This document shows positions 1 through 8,210 of a stretch of DNA of 64,000 nucleotides, piece by piece. The notes under the pieces are model-generated. The model ran no database searches, had not been told where the DNA came from, and saw nothing but the letters and a program-made list of their open reading frames with translations. The stretch spans positions 3,889,001-3,953,000 of the forward strand of contig NZ_CP085876.1 in the NCBI RefSeq assembly GCF_013284245.2. Reading direction: 5' to 3'. The stretch is from Brevibacillus sp. DP1.3A. Lineage in GTDB: Bacteria > Bacillota > Bacilli > Brevibacillales > Brevibacillaceae. Within the stretch, counting starts at the first letter, position 1; each line of letters opens with the position of its first letter. Made by a program: the position numbers and the translations under genes.

Positions 1-188
1 AAAGCCAAAAGTCCAATGCACGCCCACACGATCATGTTCCAATCCTTGCTTGGAAGTAGTTGATCGACAACCATGTTCACTGCAAGCGGAAATCCCAACT
101 CCAACAAGGCAACGAATACTGCACACGCGAAGTCGAGGATGAATAATCCACGATAAGGCCGATAGTAAGAAAAAAATCTGCGAAGCAT
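1..188 (-). CDS. ABC exporter, N-terminal fragment (runs off window start)
   Basis: Only the first 62 codons are in the window. The protein begins MLRRFFSYYRPYRGLF and enters a hydrophobic segment, the usual opening of fused permease-ATPase (MsbA-like) exporters of Firmicutes. The ATPase domain lies outside, so the substrate cannot be read. The ATG at 188 follows a GAGGAG ribosome site. A Fur-box-like dyad overlaps its promoter, so the pump is probably iron regulated and could export a siderophore or related metabolite (inference). Confidence 0.75.
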   Translation of the reverse strand, partial: MLRRFFSYYRPYRGLFILDFACAVFVALLELGFPLAVNMVVDQLLPSKDWNMIVWACIGLLA

Positions 189-240
189 TGAAGCAGCAAC
201 TCCTCTCTCTCAAGAACAACATCAATCAAGTATTTGATTT

Positions 241-283
241 TGAAAATCATTTTCATTATATATGGATTTGTCTTTTATATCGA
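241..283 (-). promoter_or_regulatory. SigA-like promoter overlapped by Fur box
   Basis: Positions 241-255 read TGAAAATCATTTTCA, a perfect 7-1-7 inverted repeat close to the Bacillus Fur box TGATAATNATTATCA. On the minus strand it abuts TATAAT (260-255), with a weak -35 (TCGATA, 283-278) at 17-bp spacing. A repressor here would block the promoter of the ABC exporter, whose start codon lies 53 bp downstream. Confidence 0.65.
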
Positions 284-324
284 TGATTTATTGGAATTTT
301 TTTCTTCGCGGAGCACATTGGCAG

Positions 325-377
325 AAAAAAAACGGTTCGAACCTCCTTATCCATCAAGGAATGAGAGGCTCGAACCG
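325..377 (-). terminator. Rho-independent terminator of the P1 peptidase gene
   Basis: A 13-bp stem with one mismatch (arms 333-345 and 365-377, core CGGTTCGAACC) is followed on the minus strand by eight T residues. It lies 10 bp past the peptidase stop codon. Confidence 0.85.
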
Positions 378-386
378 GAATTTCAC

Positions 387-1568
387 TCAGCGTAAATCTT
401 GATAAGCAGGCACCCCACCCGCCCCTTTGGCAGAAAGGATCGCATTGACGACCGCTTCCGCCAGCACTTCTACACTCAGCGTCCCGACGAGATTAACCGA
501 AGCATCCACGCCCCCTGTTGCAATGGCAAAAATCGTGTCTCCATCACTCATCGTGTGAACCGGATGAATCGTCTTTGCGAGTCCATTATGCGCCATTTGC
601 GCGACTTTATTCGCCTGTACTTTATTCAAATTCGCGTTGCTCGCAACCACTGCGATGGTAGTGTTCGTCCCTGCTGGAACCGGGGGAGTTGCCGCATCGA
701 TCATCCAGGACAGGCTATCGCGGATATTGCCATCCTCTCCCCTCGCTCCTGCCAAAATTTCTCCTGTGGAGGGTAACCGCACTTCTCCGACGGCATTCAC
801 CGCTACGATTGCACCTACGACGAGACCATTTGGCAGGCGGCGAGATGCTGTTCCAAGCCCACCCTTCATCGCTCGCTTCATCCCTGCCATTTTTCCAACT
901 GTCGCACCCGTCCCCGCCCCGACATTTCCTTGCTGGACTGGCAGTTTGCTGGCAAGTCGCGCAGCCTCGTAGCCCATTTGTTGATCCGGACGGATTTTGG
1001 CACTGCCAATTGATAAATCAAAAATAACCGCAGCTGGAATGATGGGGACGACGCCCACCCCGACATTGTAGCCTTGGCCCTGTTCTTCCATATAACGCAT
1101 GACACCACTTGCCGCATCCAAGCCATAGGCACTGCCCCCTGTTAAAACGATAGCATTGACCTCCTGGACAGAATTGATCGGATTCAACAAATCCGTTTCT
1201 CGCGTCCCAGGTGCAGAACCTCGTACATCTACCCCGCATGCTGATCCTTTTTCCAGCACAATGGCTGTACAGCCAGTCAAGGCTTCCTCATTTTGGACTT
1301 GTCCGACTTTGACCCCAGGAACATCGACGATTGTACCACTTGCGAGCTTTGGCATTCGGGGTGAACCGTTCTTTGACAAGCTTCCTGCTTCTCCAGCTGA
1401 CTCCTGTCCAATTGCAGTTCCAAGCGTCAGAAGAGAAGCAGGTACAGCTGCTGCCAATCCTAGCATGGCTGTTTTTTGGAGGAATTTTCGTCTGGTTACG
1501 GACGGTTTCACTAGCAGTTCTTCATGCTTCTCTTGTCCTTGCTTTGCATTCTTCCAATCCTTGGCCAT
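387..1568 (-). CDS. P1-family (DmpA-like) peptidase with Tat signal
   Basis: Member of the P1/DmpA family of N-terminal-nucleophile aminopeptidases, which self-cleave and act on short or unusual amides. Visible family blocks are GCTAIVLEKGSACGVDVRG, GSAPGTRETDLL, GNVGAGTGATVGK and GTNTTIAVVASNA; the Asn-Thr of the last is the likely self-cleavage point (inference). Residues 25-32 read TRRKFLQK, a twin-arginine motif, followed by a hydrophobic stretch, so this copy is probably exported folded by Tat. The ATG at 1568 has AAGGGTGG 8 bp upstream; a GTG at 1580 is in frame but sits inside that site. A paralogue without signal lies at 53687-54649, so the two should work on opposite sides of the membrane. 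Confidence 0.88.
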   Translation of the reverse strand: MAKDWKNAKQGQEKHEELLVKPSVTRRKFLQKTAMLGLAAAVPASLLTLGTAIGQESAGEAGSLSKNGSPRMPKLASGTIVDVPGVKVGQVQNEEALTGCTAIVLEKGSACGVDVRGSAPGTRETDLLNPINSVQEVNAIVLTGGSAYGLDAASGVMRYMEEQGQGYNVGVGVVPIIPAAVIFDLSIGSAKIRPDQQMGYEAARLASKLPVQQGNVGAGTGATVGKMAGMKRAMKGGLGTASRRLPNGLVVGAIVAVNAVGEVRLPSTGEILAGARGEDGNIRDSLSWMIDAATPPVPAGTNTTIAVVASNANLNKVQANKVAQMAHNGLAKTIHPVHTMSDGDTIFAIATGGVDASVNLVGTLSVEVLAEAVVNAILSAKGAGGVPAYQDLR

Positions 1569-1635
1569 CGTCGTATCCACCCTTCATCATAAAAGTTAAG
1601 ATGCATTTATTTTCGGAAATTTCAGACTTATTTTC

Positions 1636-1664
1636 ATCATAACTTGTTTCACTGACCCACTCAA
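1636..1664 (-). promoter_or_regulatory. SigA-type promoter for the Tat peptidase
   Basis: On the minus strand TTGAGT (1664-1659) and TATGAT (1641-1636) are separated by 17 bp, about 70 bp upstream of the chosen ATG. Confidence 0.55.
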
Positions 1665-1718
1665 TTCCCCCCTGCACTTTTGGTCGGAAAGTCGTATATC
1701 TTTTTGCCTTTTACATGG

Positions 1719-1767
1719 AAATCCCCTAACGGATACAAGATCTTCGTCTCTTGTCGTTAGGGGATTT
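1719..1767. terminator. Strong hairpin in the 1569-1916 intergenic gap
   Basis: A 13-bp perfect outer stem (AAATCCCCTAACG with its complement) encloses a 6-bp inner stem (ACAAGA/TCTTGT) after a 3-nt bulge. On the plus strand it is followed by TTTTCTTT, so it resembles a terminator, yet no plus-strand gene lies upstream. It may shield the two divergent genes or attenuate the transporter at 1917. I see nothing else in this 350-bp gap apart from the promoter at 1636. Confidence 0.6.
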
Positions 1768-1916
1768 TCTTTAGTCCGAATGAAGTCAAGGCTTCCTCTT
1801 ATTTCTTTTTTGCAATAGTCCGATCATATTTCCGAATTGGTCAGCAGTAAATTGCAGTGCTAGAATGATCAGTAACAATATTCCTGCTTTTTAACTGCAA
1901 AGGTTGTGACAGAAAG

Positions 1917-3146
1917 ATGGAATTTTCATGGAAACGTAATTTGATTGTGTTATGGATTGGGGTATTTTTCTGTAGCACCGCCTACTCCATCTCCATCCCT
2001 TTCCTGCCCATCTTCCTCCATACTTCACTGGGGGTCAATGAGCATCTGGAAGCCTGGTCCGGCATTTCGTTTGGCATCACGTTTTTAGCAAGTGCGCTCA
2101 TCTCGCCATTTTGGGGCTCTCTTGCGGACAAATATGGACGAAAACCTATGTTGATCCGGTCTGGATTTAGCCTCGCTTTGTTGTACTTTTTGACTTATTT
2201 GATTACAGACCCTTATTTGTTTCTTGTGTTACGGATCTTCCAGGGGTTGCTAGCCGGCTACGTACCTGCCGCCATTGCACTGGTAGCGACGAATACACCA
2301 GAAAAAAACGTCGGGTACGCACTGGGGATTATGGCGACTTCGGGTGCAACAGGAGGAATCATCGGTCCGTTGGTTGGCGGTGTCGTCAGTCATGTATGGG
2401 GAAACGCGGAAGCTTTCATTTTTTCAGGATTTGTCGTGCTCGTAGCAGCGCTGATCGCCACTTTCTTTGTGAAGGAAACAAACTTGAACCGCTCCGGCAG
2501 CCGCTCGAGTGTACGCGAAGATTTGCGCGCTGCGCTGGCAAACCGCCCGTTGATGTCCATTCTGGGTATGAGCCTGATGGTCACGATTTCCGTTATGCTT
2601 CTTGAACCTTTATTAACCGTGTATGTCATGCAATTGGGCGCTTCGCAGCAAGACGCTTCCCTCAGCTCCGGCATCATTTTTGCGGCAGTAGGTATCGCGA
2701 CGGTCATTGCTGCTCCACAGTGGGGAAAGCTCGGGACAAAGGTCGGTTATTCCAAAATCTTGTTCATCGGCTTAATGGGTGGAGCGATCGGAAATTTACT
2801 ACAATTTTTCTTCACCAATCTGTATGGATTTGGCATTTTGCGATTTGCGTACGGACTGTTTTTTGCCGCTGTTTATCCGTCGATCAACGCCATGATTGTA
2901 AAAGTCACGGAACCAGAATTTCGCGGCAGAGCGTTTAGCTTGAACCAATCCTCGACGCAGCTCGCGACGATGATGGGGCCAATCATTGGCGGCTTTCTCG
3001 GGGGACTTATCCCGATTCGCTTCGTCTTTATCATCAATGGTATTGCGCTGCTGATTACTGCCATCATGATTCGATCCAAACGATCACAATTAACCGGACA
3101 GTCGTTGAAACAGCAGACACCGGAGCGTCAGCTAGCGACGAAGTAA
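1917..3146 (+). CDS. MFS multidrug efflux transporter (DHA1, 12 TM)
   Basis: A 409-residue protein with about twelve hydrophobic segments. Motif A is GSLADKYGRKP in the loop after TM2. A glycine-rich motif C-like block (MATSGATGGIIGPLVGG) in TM5 is typical of proton-driven drug antiporters of the DHA1 group, such as NorA and MdtG relatives. Substrate is unknown. The ribosome site is weak (AAAGG about 13 bp before ATG), so expression may be low or regulated by the upstream hairpin. Monocistronic, closed by a terminator at 3171. Confidence 0.85.
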   Translation: MEFSWKRNLIVLWIGVFFCSTAYSISIPFLPIFLHTSLGVNEHLEAWSGISFGITFLASALISPFWGSLADKYGRKPMLIRSGFSLALLYFLTYLITDPYLFLVLRIFQGLLAGYVPAAIALVATNTPEKNVGYALGIMATSGATGGIIGPLVGGVVSHVWGNAEAFIFSGFVVLVAALIATFFVKETNLNRSGSRSSVREDLRAALANRPLMSILGMSLMVTISVMLLEPLLTVYVMQLGASQQDASLSSGIIFAAVGIATVIAAPQWGKLGTKVGYSKILFIGLMGGAIGNLLQFFFTNLYGFGILRFAYGLFFAAVYPSINAMIVKVTEPEFRGRAFSLNQSSTQLATMMGPIIGGFLGGLIPIRFVFIINGIALLITAIMIRSKRSQLTGQSLKQQTPERQLATK

Positions 3147-3170
3147 CGAGAGTAGCACGATCACAAAGCA

Positions 3171-3227
3171 AAAACTCCCTCTCATGCGTACAGGGGAACA
3201 CCTGGCGATGACAAAAGGGAGTTTTTT
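3171..3227 (+). terminator. Terminator after MFS gene
   Basis: Arms AAAACTCCCT (3171-3180) and AGGGAGTTTTTT (3216-3227) form a stem ending in six T residues. Confidence 0.85.
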
Positions 3228-3399
3228 CACGTTATCCCGCCTTTTCTTCCACGATTGAATTCGCTACAATAGTACGTATCCAAAGGATGAACAGAAGATT
3301 CTGACAACCATGAAGTCAAATTACATACGCCATGGAACAACCCGCATATTCCGATTTGACGAGACCACTCATTTTGTTTGGGGAAAGGGGAACACGTAC

Positions 3400-3555
3400 A
3401 TGTCGGGGAAAACGGTGATCTTGCTTGTTCTGATCATTATTGGGCTGATCTGTGTCAATCTTTTTGTCTCCAACGGTTTCATTCGCCTGCTTGCTATCGT
3501 AGGAATCTTAGGAATTACCTTTGTCCTGCAGGGAGCCGTGATTCGCAAGAGGTGA
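3400..3555 (+). CDS. Small two-helix membrane protein
   Basis: A 51-residue protein starting MSGKTVILLVLIIIGLI, with two hydrophobic stretches separated by a short SNGF turn and a basic end (IRKR). The ATG at 3400 has AAAGGGG 9 bp upstream; the longer in-frame extension to 3310 has no ribosome site. Function unknown. Small proteins of this shape are common in Bacillales and poorly characterised. Confidence 0.6.
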   Translation: MSGKTVILLVLIIIGLICVNLFVSNGFIRLLAIVGILGITFVLQGAVIRKR

Positions 3556-3607
3556 AGCTGGCGGTTACCAGCGAAGGCGATCTACAACGTCAAGCTGGCT
3601 TTTTCAT

Positions 3608-3658
3608 GAAAACAGCAGCGGGCTCGGTTGAAAAATCTAATCCTAGCCCGCCGCTGTT
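3608..3658 (-). terminator. Terminator of the oxidoreductase operon
   Basis: AACAGCGGCGGGCT pairs with AGCCCGCTGCTGTT (one mismatch), followed on the minus strand by TTTTC, 35 bp beyond the oxidoreductase stop codon. Confidence 0.7.
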
Positions 3659-3693
3659 ACATTCGTGCAACTTACTCGTGCTCTGTCTCCCCC

Positions 3694-4647
3694 TCATGAA
3701 TGGACGAACACAATCTTGCCACGCACTCTACCCGTTTGACTAAAGAGATGCGCATCTCGAACCCCTTCAATAGTCAATGGATATACCTTTGTCAAGAAAG
3801 GCTTTACGTGTTTGGCTTCTACTAGCTCACGGATATGATTCATGTTTACCCCATCTGGACGCGTAAACACAAAAGTAACATCCAGCTCTCGTTCTTTCTC
3901 AACCGCATCAGCGAACGAAGGTTTTTTGGCATCACGCTCGCTGATAATGGTTGCCACTCTTCCTTGCTGTTTCATAAATTTTATAGCTTCTCCGTATGCT
4001 ACTCCACCCAGCGTGTCCAGCATGAATGTAAATTCTGTAGAGGTATGAAGTGATCCCTTATCATATACGATGACTTCATCTGCTCCCAGCTCACGGACAT
4101 AATCGCTGTTTTTGGAGCTGGTTTTCGTCGCCACATAGGCACCTAGCGCTTTTGCTAGCTGGATCGCCATGGAACCAATCCCGCCGCTTCCCCCCAACAC
4201 CAGGACTTTATCTCCTGCTTGTACCTTCCCAACCTCCACCAATGCCTGCCAAACCGTTAATCCGACCAGCGGAAGCGAAGCCGCTTCAGCATACGACAAA
4301 CCACGTGGTATCGGGGCTACGATTTTCGCCGGAACGACAATTTCATCTGCGTATGTCCCTTCTCTTTCCAGTTCTGGACGAAAGAAGACATCATCTCCGA
4401 TTTGAAAATCCTGCACATTCGTACCGACAGCTGTTACTGTGCCCGCTGCATCCCATCCTAAAATAAGTGGCAGTTCAAAAGGAAAATCTGCTTGCAACAG
4501 TCCTTCCCGTACCTTCCAATCCACGGGATTTACCCCGCTCGCTTTTATTTCAACGAGCAAATCGTCCGACCCGATTGGCTTTGTTGGCAGTTCAATTTCT
4601 GTTAACTGTTGGATGTCGCCGTATTGCTTAATGCCAATTCCTCTCAT
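3694..4647 (-). CDS. NADP-dependent quinone-oxidoreductase-like protein (MDR family)
   Basis: A 317-residue zinc-independent medium-chain dehydrogenase/reductase. The N-terminal GroES-like domain contains ASGVNPVDWKVREG, and the nucleotide-binding Rossmann loop is VLVLGGSGGIGSMAIQLAKA. Typical members reduce quinones or enals with NADPH. The ATG at 4647 (MRGIGIKQYG) has AAGGGGAAG upstream; a longer frame would run into the preceding regulator gene. It is the last gene of a three-gene minus-strand operon (LLM flavoprotein, HxlR regulator, this enzyme), 14 bp after the regulator. Confidence 0.85.
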   Translation of the reverse strand: MRGIGIKQYGDIQQLTEIELPTKPIGSDDLLVEIKASGVNPVDWKVREGLLQADFPFELPLILGWDAAGTVTAVGTNVQDFQIGDDVFFRPELEREGTYADEIVVPAKIVAPIPRGLSYAEAASLPLVGLTVWQALVEVGKVQAGDKVLVLGGSGGIGSMAIQLAKALGAYVATKTSSKNSDYVRELGADEVIVYDKGSLHTSTEFTFMLDTLGGVAYGEAIKFMKQQGRVATIISERDAKKPSFADAVEKERELDVTFVFTRPDGVNMNHIRELVEAKHVKPFLTKVYPLTIEGVRDAHLFSQTGRVRGKIVFVHS

Positions 4648-4661
4648 CGAACTTCCCCTTT

Positions 4662-4991
4662 TCATTCGACTATTTTTCGCAATTGGGTTTCGATGTGACT
4701 CTCTCCCCATTCACACATGACATCCAGGACCTTCGACAGTGTCTTGCCGTACTCTGTCAAGTCATACTCGACGCGTGGGGGAACCTGCTGATACACATTG
4801 CGGGTGATGATGTTGTCCGCTTCCAATTCGCGCAGTTGCTGCGTTAACATTTTTTGCGTGATGGCAGGCATTGATCGTTTCAGTTCGCTTGTCCGCTTCG
4901 TCCCTTTTGCCAACAAGCAGAGGATCACCACTTTCCATTTCCCTCCAATGACCTCCAATGTTGCCTCTACAGGGATATTGTATTTTTCCAT
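4662..4991 (-). CDS. HxlR-family winged-helix regulator
   Basis: A 109-residue HxlR/MarR-type protein with the family blocks VIGGKWKVVILCLL, ITQKMLTQQLRELEAD and RVEYDLTEYG. Many HxlR proteins sense electrophiles or disulfide stress through a cysteine just before the PVE motif; here that position is KYNIPVEA with no Cys, and the only cysteine is at about residue 25 in VVILCLL. Lying between two oxidoreductase genes, it probably controls its own operon in response to a reactive compound (inference). Confidence 0.88.
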   Translation of the reverse strand: MEKYNIPVEATLEVIGGKWKVVILCLLAKGTKRTSELKRSMPAITQKMLTQQLRELEADNIITRNVYQQVPPRVEYDLTEYGKTLSKVLDVMCEWGESHIETQLRKIVE

Positions 4992-5019
4992 GTCCTCCCC
5001 TCCTCATATGAAGCTGTAG

Positions 5020-5994
5020 TCAAACTCGCTCCGGTGAATCGATATGGGCCGGGAAATAAGGCAACACCTCTTGCCCAAGCTCATCGATGACCTCGTCAAT
5101 GGGACGCTTGCTAGGGAACAGGGCGAAGAACAAATGATTCACGCCGACCTCTTGATACATGGCCAGCAGTTCTAAAAGCATTTTTCTACCGACTCGGTAC
5201 CCTAATCGAATCGGCGTGACCGACTCATCTGGATTTTCCGCAAGATCCAAGTGAAGAGGCTGAATAAACGGCTTGAATACACCTGGATGATATATCTGGA
5301 CCAGCTCTCTCCATTCTTGGATGGCATTTGCTTGATTGAATGGATCACGCGGGTAATAAATCCAGCCATCTCCGTTTTGCGCAAACCAGTCCATCGTTTG
5401 TTGACTATACCCCGTGATAAAGGTAGGAATGGGCGCGGTTGATTTTGGCACCAGATTCGCTCCATCAATCATGCCGTATGGGGAGTTGATTTTTGGGAAA
5501 TCCTCTGCCATGACCTTCTGCAAGTAGTCGTAGCCATCGCGAAACAGCTCCGCACGCTGTTCATGTGGCACATTCAACCCATGAAAATCAGCCCGTCTGT
5601 CCCCAGAAGAAATACCCATCATCAAACGTTGGGGAAACAAATTTTCAATGGTCGCTGTCTCTTTTGCCACGCGCAGCGGATGCCGCAGTGGAAGCACGAT
5701 ACTCGAGGTACCAAAAGCGATTTTTTTGGTTTGCGCAGCCAAATAGGTTAAATAAATCATCATGTCATAAATTTGCCCGGTTGCAGGGTCACCAAAAGCG
5801 GGGTCCTGCAAAATGACATCCCGCAGCCAGATTCCGGTAAAGCCATAGTCTTCTGCCGCTTGGACGAGTTCAACCTGGCGCTCCATTGTCGGTGCTTCCC
5901 ATTCGTATGCCTCCAGCGGAATGTGAAATCCCAAGGTCATCTTTCCTTCTTTGAACATGCGCTGAAAACCATAATGACCGTTGAATTTGCTCAT
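5020..5994 (-). CDS. LLM-class flavin-dependent oxidoreductase
   Basis: A 324-residue luciferase-like monooxygenase fold protein. It has the family blocks QAAEDYGFTGIWLRDV, KKIAFGTSSIVLPLRHP and MMGISSGDRRADFHG, and the C-terminal VGVNHLFFALFP. It would use FMNH2 or F420-like flavin for oxidation of a small molecule; substrate unknown. A GAGGAGAG ribosome site precedes the ATG at 5994. First gene of the operon with hxlR (28-bp gap) and the MDR oxidoreductase. Confidence 0.87.
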   Translation of the reverse strand: MSKFNGHYGFQRMFKEGKMTLGFHIPLEAYEWEAPTMERQVELVQAAEDYGFTGIWLRDVILQDPAFGDPATGQIYDMMIYLTYLAAQTKKIAFGTSSIVLPLRHPLRVAKETATIENLFPQRLMMGISSGDRRADFHGLNVPHEQRAELFRDGYDYLQKVMAEDFPKINSPYGMIDGANLVPKSTAPIPTFITGYSQQTMDWFAQNGDGWIYYPRDPFNQANAIQEWRELVQIYHPGVFKPFIQPLHLDLAENPDESVTPIRLGYRVGRKMLLELLAMYQEVGVNHLFFALFPSKRPIDEVIDELGQEVLPYFPAHIDSPERV

Positions 5995-6072
5995 CGATGC
6001 TCTCTCCTCACCTGATGTATTTGGAAACTAACGGCGGACACATGCTTTCATCCATCCGTCGTCTTTGTACGA

Positions 6073-7284
6073 TTAACGACGAGCTTTTTCCAGCTTGCTG
6101 CTGATCACCGTGAGTAATGCTGCACCTAACACCATCACTCCTCCGACCCATGGTGTATGAATCAGTCCAATGGTATCGACGATGATTCCTCCCACGAAGG
6201 CTCCAATCGCAATGCCGAGATTGAATGCCGCAATGTTAATGGCAGATGCTACATCAACAGCACTTGGCACGTATTTTTCAGCCAATTGCACGACATATAC
6301 CTGTAAGCCCGGTACGTTCATAAAAGCCAAGAGGCCCATCAGCATAATCGTCAGGGTTCCCACCCATTTGAAAGGAGCAGTAAATGTCAAGATGATCAGA
6401 ATGATCGCCTGAATGATAAACATCCAGCGCAGCGCTTTTAACGGATTCTTGTCAGCCGCTTTTCCTCCGACCGTATTTCCAATCGCTACCGCAATCCCAT
6501 AGACGAGAAGAATCAGACTGACCGCACTCGCCTTATAACCTGTGATTTCTTCCAGAATCGGACCTAAGAACGTAAAGGTTACGAAGGTACCACCGTAGCC
6601 AAGTGCTGTAATCGCAAAGACAAGCAACAGTGGCAAATTTGTGATTATTTTCACTTGGTCTCTAATAGAAGCAGGCTTAGATTTTTTCAAATTGCTTGGT
6701 ACCAGAATCGCTGTCGAGATAAGTGCAATCACTCCAAGAATGGTAACTCCCCAAAAAGTCGCTCTCCAACCAAACATTTGTCCAATAAACGTTCCCAAAG
6801 GTACGCCTGTAACGGTTGCAACAGTCAGACCCGTAAACATCGTCGCAATCGCACTGGCACGCTTGTTTTCTGGCACCAGATCGGCTGCAATCGTCGAACC
6901 GATGGAGAAAAATACCCCATGAGAAAACGCGGTAAAGAAACGGGCAATGATTAAAAGTGTAAAACTACTCGACAAGGCTGCCGCACTGTTTCCGACAACA
7001 AAGACAATCATCAAAAGCATGAGTAGCATTTTGCGTGGAATTCGACTTGTAAGTGCAGTAATAATCGGTGCTCCAATTGCTACCCCTAATGCATATCCAG
7101 AAATAAGAAGTCCTGCTAAGGTGATGGTTACTTTCAAATCCTGTGCGACTGTAGACAACAAACCGACGATAACAAATTCAGTAGTCCCGATACCAAATGC
7201 GCTGATTGCGAGAGCAAGTAAAGCAAGAGTGGAGTTTTTCGCACCAGTTGCTTGCTGCTTCACATTGGATGTAATCGTGCTCAT
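6073..7284 (-). CDS. MFS transporter, AraJ/YdhP-like (DHA1)
   Basis: A 403-residue transporter with twelve hydrophobic segments. It begins with the typical SAFGIGTTEFVIVGLL first helix of the sugar/drug efflux AraJ-YdhP group and carries GVPLGTFIGQMFGWRATFW in TM5. Such pumps export sugars, purines or drugs. A palindrome at 7402-7413 lies in its upstream region and may be an operator. It stands alone between the LLM operon and the LysE gene. Confidence 0.86.
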   Translation of the reverse strand: MSTITSNVKQQATGAKNSTLALLALAISAFGIGTTEFVIVGLLSTVAQDLKVTITLAGLLISGYALGVAIGAPIITALTSRIPRKMLLMLLMIVFVVGNSAAALSSSFTLLIIARFFTAFSHGVFFSIGSTIAADLVPENKRASAIATMFTGLTVATVTGVPLGTFIGQMFGWRATFWGVTILGVIALISTAILVPSNLKKSKPASIRDQVKIITNLPLLLVFAITALGYGGTFVTFTFLGPILEEITGYKASAVSLILLVYGIAVAIGNTVGGKAADKNPLKALRWMFIIQAIILIILTFTAPFKWVGTLTIMLMGLLAFMNVPGLQVYVVQLAEKYVPSAVDVASAINIAAFNLGIAIGAFVGGIIVDTIGLIHTPWVGGVMVLGAALLTVISSKLEKARR

Positions 7285-7401
7285 CTGAGTTGTATCCTCC
7301 CTTAATTTTTCTTGCCATTCACAAAGCAGGGCCCTTACTTATCATGATTGGCGAATATGTTGGTTCTGAATGCTATTATGTCTCATGCCTCACTTGATAG
7401 G

Positions 7402-7413
7402 AAGTACGTACTT
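7402..7413. promoter_or_regulatory. Palindrome AAGTACGTACTT, candidate operator
   Basis: A perfect 12-bp palindrome about 118 bp upstream of the MFS start, with a second AAGTAC half-site at 7435-7440. GTAC-containing dyads are common at HxlR and MarR sites, and an HxlR gene lies 2.4 kb away, but the link is inference. Confidence 0.35.
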
Positions 7414-7462
7414 TCGAGTATCATAGGCACTAAAAAGTACCTTACATCAGTAACCAAGCAAT

Positions 7463-7493
7463 AAAAAAAGCCGGGAAGACTGTCTCCCCGACT
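7463..7493 (-). terminator. Terminator of the LysE-family gene
   Basis: On the minus strand GTCGGGGAGAC and GTCTTCCCGGC pair, followed by seven T residues, directly past the stop codon at 7501. Confidence 0.75.
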
Positions 7494-7500
7494 CATTACC

Positions 7501-8127
7501 TTATCTCTCTTGCAGCGCTACTTTTAATCCTAATAAGATGTAAACAGAACCTACGATCTTGCCACTCCAGCGGCCCAGCCAGGAAATTCGTTTCACCAGA
7601 TGCCCCAATGGTCTGATACTGATCGCAATCAACGCGGTGTAAAAGAACCCCAGAATGGCGAAAATCAGTCCTAAGACAAGGAATTGGAAAATGGCTCCCC
7701 CACGCTCCGGATGTACGAATTGCGGCAGAAACGCTAGAAAGAACAGCGCCGTCTTCGGATTCAGAACTTCTGCGAGGATGGCTTGCCCATACGATTGCAG
7801 CGGTGGCAACGGTGTTACTTTTGGCAGCTCTGGGTCAACCGGTTTTTCAAGCATGGCCCGAACCCCTAAATAGACCAAGTAAGCGGCTCCCACAAATTTT
7901 ACGAGATTGAATGCCCATGCAGATGTCATCAAAATCGCGGATAAACCGACCGCAGCAAAAATCGTATGAATGAAGTCGCCTGTGGCAATGCCCAGCCCCG
8001 CCATGATCCCAGCTTTACGGCCTCCCTGTACGGTACGCGTCGCAGTTAACAGGACAGCGGGTCCCGGAATTAAAAAGAGGCCGATCACAACAGCCAAAAA
8101 TGCTCCCATGGTAGTCCAATCAAACAT
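7501..8127 (-). CDS. LysE/RhtB-family amino acid exporter
   Basis: A 208-residue protein with about six hydrophobic segments and the LysE-family signature GLFLIPGPAVLLTATRTVQGGRKAG near the N-terminus. It also has the block AILAEVLNPKTALFFLAFLPQF. Family members expel lysine, homoserine, threonine or similar metabolites. The ATG at 8127 (MFDWTT) follows GAGGGAGAG; a frame extended to 8157 would have no ribosome site. Single gene with its own terminator. Confidence 0.88.
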   Translation of the reverse strand: MFDWTTMGAFLAVVIGLFLIPGPAVLLTATRTVQGGRKAGIMAGLGIATGDFIHTIFAAVGLSAILMTSAWAFNLVKFVGAAYLVYLGVRAMLEKPVDPELPKVTPLPPLQSYGQAILAEVLNPKTALFFLAFLPQFVHPERGGAIFQFLVLGLIFAILGFFYTALIAISIRPLGHLVKRISWLGRWSGKIVGSVYILLGLKVALQER

Positions 8128-8210
8128 GTGCTCTCCCTCTTTGTATCGAATATTCAAATTCTCTTTCTATCATAAACGATGTGCAGCGAGAACGATACGC
8201 CTTCGGCTTA

